NCBI GenBank assembly: GCA_016930085.1
Contig: JAFGHO010000106.1
Span: forward strand, 1 to 38,465
Direction of reading: 5' to 3'
Length of the DNA stretch: 38,465 nucleotides
DNA from: Spirochaetales bacterium
GTDB lineage: Bacteria > Spirochaetota > Spirochaetia > SZUA-6 > JAFGRV01
Within the stretch, counting starts at the first letter, position 1. Every line of letters begins with the position of its first letter. The notes beneath the pieces are model-generated. The model saw only the letters and a list, made by a program, of their open reading frames with translations. It did not search any database and was not told the DNA's origin. This document shows positions 23,024-29,983 of the stretch, one piece after another. Made by a program: the position numbers and the translations under genes.

Positions 23024-25687
23024 ATGGCGATACCATCAAGCACATACCGTTTGCAGCTTCACGGGGATTTTGCCTTTGACGATGCGACGGCACAGGTTGA
23101 TTATCTCGATAAACTGGGAATCAGTCATATATACGCCTCACCGTATCTTCAGGCCGTGCCGGGAAGCAGACACGGCTATGACGTCGTCGACCATACCCTG
23201 ATAAACGAAGAACTGGGAGGGGAGAAGGCGTACACGAGACTCTTCAGGGAACTCAGAAAAAAGAAGATGGGTATTGTCATGGATATCGTCCCGAATCACA
23301 TGGCCATTCATGGACCCGAAAACAAGTGGTGGTGGGACGTCCTCGAAAACGGCCCGTCCAGTTCGTATTCGACATATTTTGACGTTGACTGGGAATATCC
23401 GCAGGACAGGCCGGACAACAAGGTCCTCCTGCCTATATTGGGCGATCATTACGGCAAGGTACTGGAAAAAGGGGAGATCTTCTGCGAACGGAGGGAAAAC
23501 AGGTTCCTGATCCGGTATTACGATTATATCTTTCCCGCGGCGCCCAAGTCTCTAATCGAAATATTGATGCCGGTGGCAAACAAATCAAAATCGGATGAAC
23601 TCGGGTTCGTCGTCAGCGCACTGCACTACCTTCCCAATCCGGATCTGACGGAGAGGGTAAAAACGCGAAGAAGAAGGCGAGACAAGGGTATCCTTATAAG
23701 CATCCTCGATCGAATAATTACCGAACAACCGGCGGTAAGGAGACTGATCGACGAGGAAATCGAGTTATTGAACTCGGACAGTGACCGGATGGACAGATTC
23801 ATTGATTTACAGAATTACCGCCTTGCGTTCTGGAAACTGGCGCGTACGGATCTCGGTTACAGGCGATTTTTCAATATCAACAATCTCGTCGCGTTACGAA
23901 TGGAGGACGAGGAAGTCTTCGCGGATACGCACGAACTCGTTTTCCGTCTCATCGAGGAGAAAAAAATCGACGGGCTGCGGGTCGACCACCCGGACGGGCT
24001 GCGCGATCCCGAAGTATATTTCATACGGTTAAGGGGAAAGGCGCCCGATTTGTGGGTTATCGCCGAGAAAATTCTTCACCGGGGTGAATCCCTGCCGCGG
24101 TCATGGCCGGTCCATGGGACGACCGGCTATGATTTTCTCAATTACGCCGGCGGACTTTATGTCGATCCCGGCGGAGAAAGCCTTCTCGACGGTTTCTACT
24201 CCCGGTTTACCGGCGAACAACGTGATTACGCGACGATACTTTACGAAAAGAAAAAAATGGTGATGAAGGAAATTCTCGCGAGCGACGTGAACAGGCTGAC
24301 CGAGCAGCTATTCAGGTTATGCGGAGAAGACAGGATGTACAGGGATTTTATCCGGGAAGAAGTCAAGGCGACCATCGTTGAATATATCGCGTTGCTGCCC
24401 GTTTACCGGACATATGTCAGGGACAGCGACGGGAATAAGGTATCCGATATCGACAGGAAAATGATCGACGAGACTATCGCGCGTGCGAAAAAGATGAGGG
24501 AAGACATCGATCCGCTTCTTTTTGATTTTCTTAATTCGATCGTGCTTCTGGAAACCGGTGATAAAGAAGCGAAAGAGTTCGCCCTGAGTCTGCAGCAGAT
24601 GTCCGGACCGGTAATGGCGAAGGGCGCCGAGGACACGGCGTTTTATTGTTACAACAGATTCGTGATGCTGAATGAGGTCGGGGGCGACCCCGGTATATTC
24701 GGCACCGCCGTCGAATCCTTTCACCGTTATATGACCCTTGTCTCCGAGGAGTTTCCCCATACCATGACGACGACCTCGACTCACGACACGAAACGGAGTG
24801 AGGATGTGAGGGCGAGATTGGCGGTTATTTCGGAGATTCCGGATAAGTGGACGATGTACGTAATCAATGCGGCCCAGAACAATGAGGGGTTCAGAAAAGA
24901 CGGCATACCGGACAGGAACATGGAATACCTCCTCTACCAGACGATCGTCGGCGCATGGCCGATTACCGCGGAACGCCTTGCGGCTTTCACTGAAAAAGCG
25001 GCGAGAGAGGCGAAAATTCACTCGTCCTGGGCACAACCGGATTCTCATTACGAGGAGGTATGCAGGGAGTTCATCGAGACGATTTTGAACAATGAGACAT
25101 TTCTGGAATATACAAGATCGTTTGTTTCTGAAATAAGTACCGCCGGGAGAATCAACTCACTGTCGCAGACACTCCTCAAGCTGACGGCCCCGGGCGTTCC
25201 GGATATTTACCAGGGCACGGAACTGTGGGACTTGAGTCTTGTCGATCCGGACAATAGACGGGCAGTCGATTTCAGGCGGAGAATGGAAATCCTCGGCGAA
25301 TGCGAAGCGATGAAAGCGGAAGAGGTAATGGACCACATCGATAACGGACACCCGAAATTATGGCTCATATATAAAACACTGAATGTCAGGAAAGAACACC
25401 CGGAGTATTTCCACAACGCATCATACAAACCGGCCGAGGTCAAAGGCGGAAAGAGCGATCATGTCGTCGCTTTTATGCGGGGTGAGAATTGCATTACCGT
25501 CGTACCGCGGCTGATTAAAAAAAACGGCGGTCTTTGGGATGATACGGAAATCAAACTCGGTGAGGGACGGTGGAAAAATGTGTATGACGGCCGTCTTTAC
25601 GGGGAGGGCTTTACGAGTATCGCCGAAATATTCCGTGATTTCCCCGTGGCCTTTTTAGTGAGGGAAAAAGAAGGCGGCGGCCCATGA
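23024..25687 (+). CDS. treY: Maltooligosyltrehalose synthase (TreY)
   Basis: This 887-residue intramolecular transglucosylase (GH13 subfamily) converts the reducing-end alpha-1,4 bond of maltodextrins to alpha,alpha-1,1, forming maltooligosyltrehalose. The N-terminus STYRLQLHGDFAFDDA and the SRHGYDVVDH segment are hallmarks of TreY. Catalytic residues are Asp321 (LRVDHPDGL), Glu348 (VIAEKIL) and Asp588 (TSTHDTKRSEDVRARL). The length is typical, slightly above average for the family. AAGGAATAA precedes the start and overlaps the glgX stop codon. Its TGA overlaps the treZ ATG by four bases, so the three proteins are made together. It acts in the cytoplasm. Confidence 0.96.
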   Translation: MAIPSSTYRLQLHGDFAFDDATAQVDYLDKLGISHIYASPYLQAVPGSRHGYDVVDHTLINEELGGEKAYTRLFRELRKKKMGIVMDIVPNHMAIHGPENKWWWDVLENGPSSSYSTYFDVDWEYPQDRPDNKVLLPILGDHYGKVLEKGEIFCERRENRFLIRYYDYIFPAAPKSLIEILMPVANKSKSDELGFVVSALHYLPNPDLTERVKTRRRRRDKGILISILDRIITEQPAVRRLIDEEIELLNSDSDRMDRFIDLQNYRLAFWKLARTDLGYRRFFNINNLVALRMEDEEVFADTHELVFRLIEEKKIDGLRVDHPDGLRDPEVYFIRLRGKAPDLWVIAEKILHRGESLPRSWPVHGTTGYDFLNYAGGLYVDPGGESLLDGFYSRFTGEQRDYATILYEKKKMVMKEILASDVNRLTEQLFRLCGEDRMYRDFIREEVKATIVEYIALLPVYRTYVRDSDGNKVSDIDRKMIDETIARAKKMREDIDPLLFDFLNSIVLLETGDKEAKEFALSLQQMSGPVMAKGAEDTAFYCYNRFVMLNEVGGDPGIFGTAVESFHRYMTLVSEEFPHTMTTTSTHDTKRSEDVRARLAVISEIPDKWTMYVINAAQNNEGFRKDGIPDRNMEYLLYQTIVGAWPITAERLAAFTEKAAREAKIHSSWAQPDSHYEEVCREFIETILNNETFLEYTRSFVSEISTAGRINSLSQTLLKLTAPGVPDIYQGTELWDLSLVDPDNRRAVDFRRRMEILGECEAMKAEEVMDHIDNGHPKLWLIYKTLNVRKEHPEYFHNASYKPAEVKGGKSDHVVAFMRGENCITVVPRLIKKNGGLWDDTEIKLGEGRWKNVYDGRLYGEGFTSIAEIFRDFPVAFLVREKEGGGP

Positions 25688-27420
25688 AAAGACGAATATC
25701 CGTCTGGTCGCCTTTTAGCCGTAAGGTGGAACTTGTCGCGGGCGACAGACGCTTTGCGATGCGAAAAGAAGACGGCGGGTGGTGGAAAAGCGAGCTGCCG
25801 GAAGCCTCATTGGGGGGGGGATATTATTTTTACGTCGACGGAAGCAAACCGCTCCCCGATCCCCGTTCGCTTTCTCAACCATGGGGAGTACATGGGGCGT
25901 CATCGGCGGTCGACCACGATTTATTTGAATGGCACGATGGGGGATTCCGGCAAATACCGCTTTCTCAAGCAATCATCTACGAACTTCATATCGGCACATT
26001 TACGTCCGAAGGAACCTTCAACGGGTGTATTTCAAAACTGGATTACCTGAAAGATCTTGGTATCACTCATCTTGAACTGATGCCCGTCGCCGGTTATTCC
26101 GGCCTGCGGGGATGGGGCTATGACGGCGTCAATCTGTTCGCTCCGCACCGCGCGTACGGCACACCGGATTCCCTCAAACACCTCGTCGACGCGTGCCACC
26201 GTAAGGACATGGCCGTTATTCTCGATGTGGTCTACAACCACCTCGGCCCGGAAGGAAACTACCTCGGTTTTTTCGCTCCGTATTTCACCGATATGTATAA
26301 AACCCCGTGGGGGAACGCGGTCAATTTCGACGGGGCGTACAGTAATGAAGTAAGACGATTTTATATCGACAATGCCCTCATGTGGCTCAGGGATTATCAT
26401 TTTGACGGCCTCAGACTCGACGCGGTTCATTCAATCCACGACAGGTCGGCGCTTCACTTTCTCGAGGAATTATCAGTGGCGGTAGACGCCCTGGAAACGG
26501 AAACGGGAAGAAATCTGGCGCTGATCGCGGAAAGCGACCTTAATGATCCCCGTTTGATTTTGTCGAGGGACGCCCATGGATACGGGCTTGACGCGCAGTG
26601 GAATGACGATTTTCACCACGCCCTTCATGCAATGCTTACCGGAGAAAAAAACGGGTATTACGGCGATTTCGGGTCCATCGAGCACTTCATTCGGGCCTAT
26701 TGTCACGGATATGTGTATACCGGACAGTACAGCGGTTTCCGAAAACGAAACCACGGAAGACCGGTCCCCGAACGCGCGGGCGAAAGGTTCGTCGTTTTCA
26801 GTCAGAATCACGACCAAATCGGAAACAGGGCAAAGGGGGACCGTATCGGGCATCTCGTCGATAAAGAAAAAGTAAAAATTGCGGCGGCTTTAGTTTTGAC
26901 GTCGCCGTTCGTTCCCCTTATTTTCCAGGGGGAGGAATGGGGGGCTTCCACCCCTTTTCTTTATTTTACCGATCACGGGGACGAGGAGTTGGGTAAGGCA
27001 GTGGTCAGGGGGAGAAGGGAAGAGTTTGCCGGGTTCGGATGGAGACCCGAGGATATCCCCGATCCGCAAAAAGAGGAAACCTTTCTCCGTTCGCGCCTCA
27101 GGTGGGAGGAAATGGAACGGGAACCGCATGGTGAGCTTCACGACTGGTATGAATCGCTTATAACTCTGCGGAAAAAACATCCCGGTCTCTCGTGCGGAAG
27201 GTTCGGCGGCGGAAACGTCACCTTCGATCCGGACCGGATGTGGATGGTCATTCAACGAAACAATTTTCTTGTTTTTTGCAATATATCGGATAAAACAATA
27301 CGGATTGATAAAGGGTACAAAGGGAAAATTCTCCTCGCCTCATCCGGCAATATCGGTTTCAATGAAGGAAATATCGTTTTGCCGCCCCGCAGTCTCGCGA
27401 TAATGGAAACCGACGGCTGA
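25684..27420 (+). CDS. treZ: Maltooligosyltrehalose trehalohydrolase (TreZ)
   Basis: This 578-residue GH13 enzyme releases trehalose from maltooligosyltrehalose made by TreY. A short N-terminal CBM48-like domain (VWSPFSRKVELV) precedes the barrel. Catalytic residues are Asp246 (GLRLDAVHSI), Glu283 (LIAESDLNDPR) and Asp377 (SQNHDQIGNR). The FQGEEWGASTPFLYFTDH segment is diagnostic for TreZ. The ATG lies inside the treY stop (ATGA). The last codons, ETDG-stop, form the first unit of a 20-bp tandem repeat that runs on into the non-coding region, unusual for a housekeeping gene end. The product trehalose is an osmo- and stress protectant. No treS or otsA/otsB is seen in the window. Confidence 0.96.
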   Translation: MKRRISVWSPFSRKVELVAGDRRFAMRKEDGGWWKSELPEASLGGGYYFYVDGSKPLPDPRSLSQPWGVHGASSAVDHDLFEWHDGGFRQIPLSQAIIYELHIGTFTSEGTFNGCISKLDYLKDLGITHLELMPVAGYSGLRGWGYDGVNLFAPHRAYGTPDSLKHLVDACHRKDMAVILDVVYNHLGPEGNYLGFFAPYFTDMYKTPWGNAVNFDGAYSNEVRRFYIDNALMWLRDYHFDGLRLDAVHSIHDRSALHFLEELSVAVDALETETGRNLALIAESDLNDPRLILSRDAHGYGLDAQWNDDFHHALHAMLTGEKNGYYGDFGSIEHFIRAYCHGYVYTGQYSGFRKRNHGRPVPERAGERFVVFSQNHDQIGNRAKGDRIGHLVDKEKVKIAAALVLTSPFVPLIFQGEEWGASTPFLYFTDHGDEELGKAVVRGRREEFAGFGWRPEDIPDPQKEETFLRSRLRWEEMEREPHGELHDWYESLITLRKKHPGLSCGRFGGGNVTFDPDRMWMVIQRNNFLVFCNISDKTIRIDKGYKGKILLASSGNIGFNEGNIVLPPRSLAIMETDG

Positions 27421-27468
27421 AGGCCGAAATCGACGGCTGAAAGCCGAAATCGACGGCTGAAAGCCGAA
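27404..27468 (+). repeat. 20-bp tandem repeat starting at the treZ stop codon
   Basis: Two full units (27421-27440 and 27441-27460, differing at one base) are flanked by partial ones at 27404-27420 and 27461-27468. Every unit ends CGACGGCTGA, which in the first includes the treZ stop. The junctions form three equal mini-hairpins, CGGCT-GAA-(A/G)GCCG, at 27414-27426, 27434-27446 and 27454-27466, exactly 20 bp apart. No T-run follows. Confidence 0.85.
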
Positions 27469-27590
27469 TGGGAGTGTGTTCTCGTTCAAGTTTGTCATTG
27501 GAATATGTATAATAACATCAGCAATATAGGGATTTACGTAATACACATGCAGCGGGCGGTGTGTCATATTATAAAAAAGGGACCGTTATC

Positions 27591-28250
27591 ATGACGGAAG
27601 AAACCGATTTAAAGAACAGAATTCTCGATTATTGTCTCGATAACAATATGGATATTTCCAGGATATCGTTTGAGGTAAAGGATGACGAAATCATTTTGAA
27701 CGGGATACTCGATGATGAGGCGCGAAAAAACAAGATGCTCGCCGACATTAACGCATTCTCAGGAGGAAGACGCATAGAAGACCGGATTACCGTAAAGCGA
27801 TATCCCGAAAAGACAAACGACGAACTCCTTGCGATTCATCTGAATAATCTCCTCCATATCGATCCGCTCATTGATGAACAAAAACTAAACATTGATGTTT
27901 TAAACGGGTGTGTGACGATACGCGGAAAACTCGAGACGGGGCTCGAAAAAGACCTGATGAACAGACTCATAACAACGAATCCGCTTGTGAAACGCTTCAC
28001 GGATTCGACCAGCGTCGAATTAAAACAAAAAGATCAGGAAAAGGTACTTAAAAGAAAAATACATCATATTCTTGCAGATCTGAAATATTTTCGAAGCGAC
28101 GATATCGATGTCTCGGTGAAAGGCGATATCATCGTCCTTTCGGGCAGGACCGTCAATTGGATACATCGAAACCTCGCCGAAAATGTCATTGCATCCGTAT
28201 GCCGCAACAGGGAAATTAGAAATAATATAACAATTGTCAAGCGGAGATGA
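27591..28250 (+). CDS. Triple BON-domain protein
   Basis: This 219-residue cytoplasmic protein (no signal peptide) is made of three BON-type units at about 5-70, 76-145 and 150-219. Each pairs an amphipathic helix (L-x-x-x-L near an acidic start) with strands of the type (I/V)-x-(V/L)-x-x-G-x-(V/I)-x-L-x-G: DEIILNGILDD, GCVTIRGKLET and GDIIVLSGRTVN. BON domains bind phospholipid or other hydrophobic ligands and often occur in osmotically induced proteins, which fits its place after the trehalose operon. The ATG at 27591 has AAAAAAGGGA upstream; the frame extends to a GTG at 27561. No enzymatic site is visible. Confidence 0.85.
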   Translation: MTEETDLKNRILDYCLDNNMDISRISFEVKDDEIILNGILDDEARKNKMLADINAFSGGRRIEDRITVKRYPEKTNDELLAIHLNNLLHIDPLIDEQKLNIDVLNGCVTIRGKLETGLEKDLMNRLITTNPLVKRFTDSTSVELKQKDQEKVLKRKIHHILADLKYFRSDDIDVSVKGDIIVLSGRTVNWIHRNLAENVIASVCRNREIRNNITIVKRR

Positions 28251-28297
28251 TGAATCCTCGTAATCGTGTTGAATAATAACGGAAAAATATGATTAAA

Positions 28298-28348
28298 TAT
28301 AATATAAGAAGATTGCGGCGTATTTCCGTCATTATACGCCGTTTTATT
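28298..28348 (+). promoter_or_regulatory. -10 box and leader hairpin upstream of the first FKBP gene
   Basis: A perfect TATAAT at 28298-28303 (weak -35) is followed by the stem CGGCGTA/TACGCCG (28316-28322 and 28335-28341) and TTTTATT. As a terminator it would close the BON gene transcript. As a leader element, if transcription starts near 28310, it would sit at the mRNA 5' end, about 30 bases before the AGGAAGGAGG ribosome binding site of the gene at 28380. Confidence 0.5.
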
Positions 28349-28379
28349 AGTGCGATAGCGCGAGGAAGGAGGAAAACAA

Positions 28380-28808
28380 ATGAAAGTAAAACAAGGTGAC
28401 AGCGTTAAAATAAAATGTGTGGGGAAAATGTTCAACGGCAGCAATTTGTTTTCGTACGAGGGGGATAATTCACTCGAGTTTAAAGTGGGAAAAGGGGAGA
28501 TCATTCCCGGTATCGATGAAATCGTCATGGATATGCATGAAGGCCAGACCAGGGAAGCCGTGCTTCCTCCGGAAAAAGCGTTCGGCAATAAAAGGAATGA
28601 ACTCGTTATCGATTATTCAAAAGAACTCGTACCGGTCGGAAATATCTATATCGGGGAAGTCCTGGATTTCAAGGATAGAAAGTCGGGCAGGATCGTCAAG
28701 GGAAAAATAATCGATATCGATCGTGATAACGTCAAGATTGATTTCAATAATCCTTTTGCCGGGAAGACCATCAAATTCGAGGTGACTGTTTTGGAGATAA
28801 ACCGGTAG
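28380..28808 (+). CDS. FKBP-type peptidyl-prolyl isomerase, SlyD-like (first copy)
   Basis: This 142-residue cytoplasmic prolyl isomerase/chaperone has the SlyD arrangement: an FKBP half-barrel (1-60, VGKGEIIPGIDEIVMDMHEGQT), an inserted flap-like domain (about 68-120, with PPEKAFGNKRNE and GEVLDFKD) and the closing strand NPFAGKTIKFEVTVLEI. The His/Cys-rich metal-binding tail of E. coli SlyD is absent. GGAAGGAGGA precedes the ATG, a strong site. A second, diverged copy lies 670 bases downstream; they share layout but are only moderately similar, so the duplication is old. It assists folding of proline-containing or exported proteins. Confidence 0.9.
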   Translation: MKVKQGDSVKIKCVGKMFNGSNLFSYEGDNSLEFKVGKGEIIPGIDEIVMDMHEGQTREAVLPPEKAFGNKRNELVIDYSKELVPVGNIYIGEVLDFKDRKSGRIVKGKIIDIDRDNVKIDFNNPFAGKTIKFEVTVLEINR

Positions 28809-28821
28809 CGGTTTACCGGAT

Positions 28822-28868
28822 AAGCGATTTTTTACCGTTATTTTATCGCAATCGCTTGTTTTCGTTTT
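28822..28868 (+). terminator. Terminator-like hairpin after the first FKBP gene
   Basis: AAGCGATT (28822-28829) pairs with AATCGCTT (28850-28857) around a 20-base loop and is followed by GTTTTCGTTTTTT. The long loop and interrupted T-run make this a moderate candidate. Confidence 0.4.
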
Positions 28869-28879
28869 TTGGCGCGCAA

Positions 28880-29094
28880 TTCAAACACGGCTACAGGTTT
28901 GATGGGAACCGCGGTATAACACGGATGGAAAATTACACAGAGGACATGCGTGATCCGCCGTTTCCCGTACGGAAATAAATGGATTCACCCTCGCCCGTTT
29001 CGGCGAAGCGATCTGGCACTATGACGATGGGGAATTCCCCTGCGGCAGATTCCGGCTTACCGCTTTGGGATACAATGCCGGCATGAAACGGTAA
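28880..29094 (+). pseudogene. Possible remnant of a small protein gene, frame broken
   Basis: Two adjoining stop-free stretches in different frames have a protein-like composition. The first (28880-28978) reads FKHGYRFDGNRGIT and ends DPPFPVRK-stop. The second (28981-29094) reads GFTLARFGEAIWHYDDG, then LTALGYNAGMKR-stop. The first is in a different frame from the second, so one gene would need a frameshift near 28965-28980. There is no start codon with a ribosome binding site, and I cannot name the parent family. Confidence 0.3.
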
Positions 29095-29194
29095 AAGTCC
29101 GTCATGTCCGGCGGTATGCGGGAATAATAGTATGTGACTGATATATATAAGTATTCTGAATTCATAAGATTTCTAATCAGATTTGCATCAAGAA

Positions 29195-29278
29195 AATTTC
29201 ACACAGAGCCCGCAGAGGGCACGGAGGAAGAGGATTACAATTATTTCTCTGTATGCTCTTGAAGCTCTGTGAGAGACC
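29195..29278. repeat. Degenerate CACAGAG/CTCTGTG palindromic intergenic repeat
   Basis: TTTCACACAGAGCCCGCAGAGG with GGCACGGAGG on the left and CTCTGTATGCTC with GAAGCTCTGTGAGAG on the right form an interrupted palindrome; the best arms are CACAGAGC (29202-29209) and GCTCTGTG (29264-29271). Repeats built of CACAGAG, GCACGGAG and similar words are scattered between genes in many environmental bacterial genomes. Confidence 0.6.
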
Positions 29279-29479
29279 TTGTTGGCGATTTCCTTTTCTC
29301 AAATTTTTCAGTAACGATCTTTCCGTTATTTATTGATCTTGTTCGTCATTACGCCACCGTGGGGGTTGTATAAATTTCCGCTGGCTTATAGTATTGTATT
29401 AATGCCGCTTTGTATGCCAATCACCCGGTCAAGCCGGGAATATCAATAAAATCCGGATAATGTTTAAGGGAGGTATTCG

Positions 29480-29926
29480 ATGAGTGTAAAAAAAGGCGAT
29501 GTCGTTAAAATTCGTTATACGGAAAAAACAGATAAAGGTAAAGTGCTTTTTTCGAATAAAGACGGGGATCCGATTGAGGTGACGGTAGGTGAGGGGGATC
29601 TGGTAAAGGGGTTTGAAGAAGCGTTGATCGGTATGGAAAAAGGAGATGAGAAAAAGATTGCCGTTGACCCGGAAAAGGGATATGGCCGTAGAAATGACGA
29701 ACGGATCAAAACCCTGACAAAGGGATACCGTGATGGGGGCGTCAAGAAAGGGGAGGAATATCTTCATTATGATTTCTATACCAAAAGACCGATTAAAGGG
29801 ACCGTTCTGGAGGTGAAGCCCAAGATATTCATAGTGGATTTCAATCACCGGCTCTGTGACAAGACGCTTCAATACGACATCGAGGTCGTCGGGATCGAAA
29901 AACCCGTTTCTCCGCCTTCCGAATAG
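29480..29926 (+). CDS. FKBP-type peptidyl-prolyl isomerase, SlyD-like (second copy)
   Basis: This 148-residue prolyl isomerase has the SlyD layout: the FKBP core (VGEGDLVKGFEEALIGMEKGDEKKIAV, 36-62), an inserted domain (about 65-120, with DPEKGYGRRNDE and GTVLEVKP) and the closing strand HRLCDKTLQYDIEVVGIE. The metal-binding tail is replaced by a short Pro/Ser end. AAGGGAGG precedes the ATG. Compared with the first copy it is slightly longer and has its own promoter region, so the two may be expressed under different conditions. It converges on the M61 peptidase gene with 57 bases between. Confidence 0.9.
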   Translation: MSVKKGDVVKIRYTEKTDKGKVLFSNKDGDPIEVTVGEGDLVKGFEEALIGMEKGDEKKIAVDPEKGYGRRNDERIKTLTKGYRDGGVKKGEEYLHYDFYTKRPIKGTVLEVKPKIFIVDFNHRLCDKTLQYDIEVVGIEKPVSPPSE

Positions 29927-29983
29927 AAGAAGTACGGAGAAACGCCGCTTTTTTAATACGTATGGACTCGTAAACGAATGATT

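Larger units (their letters stand above)
28809..29479. other. 670-base gap between the two FKBP genes
   Basis: The gap begins with hairpins at 28802-28819 (CCGGTA/TACCGG, spanning the stop codon) and 28822-28857 (AAGCGATT/AATCGCTT), the latter followed by T-rich sequence and a terminator candidate. A coding-like remnant lies at 28880-29094 and a palindromic repeat at 29195-29278. The final 100 bases are AT-rich and hold a weak promoter candidate (TTGTAT-17-TAGTAT) for the second FKBP gene. Confidence 0.55.

Noticed and set aside
29927-29983. Bidirectional terminator between the second FKBP gene and the M61 gene
   Set aside because: T-runs are present but the only stems are three to four pairs, too weak to call.
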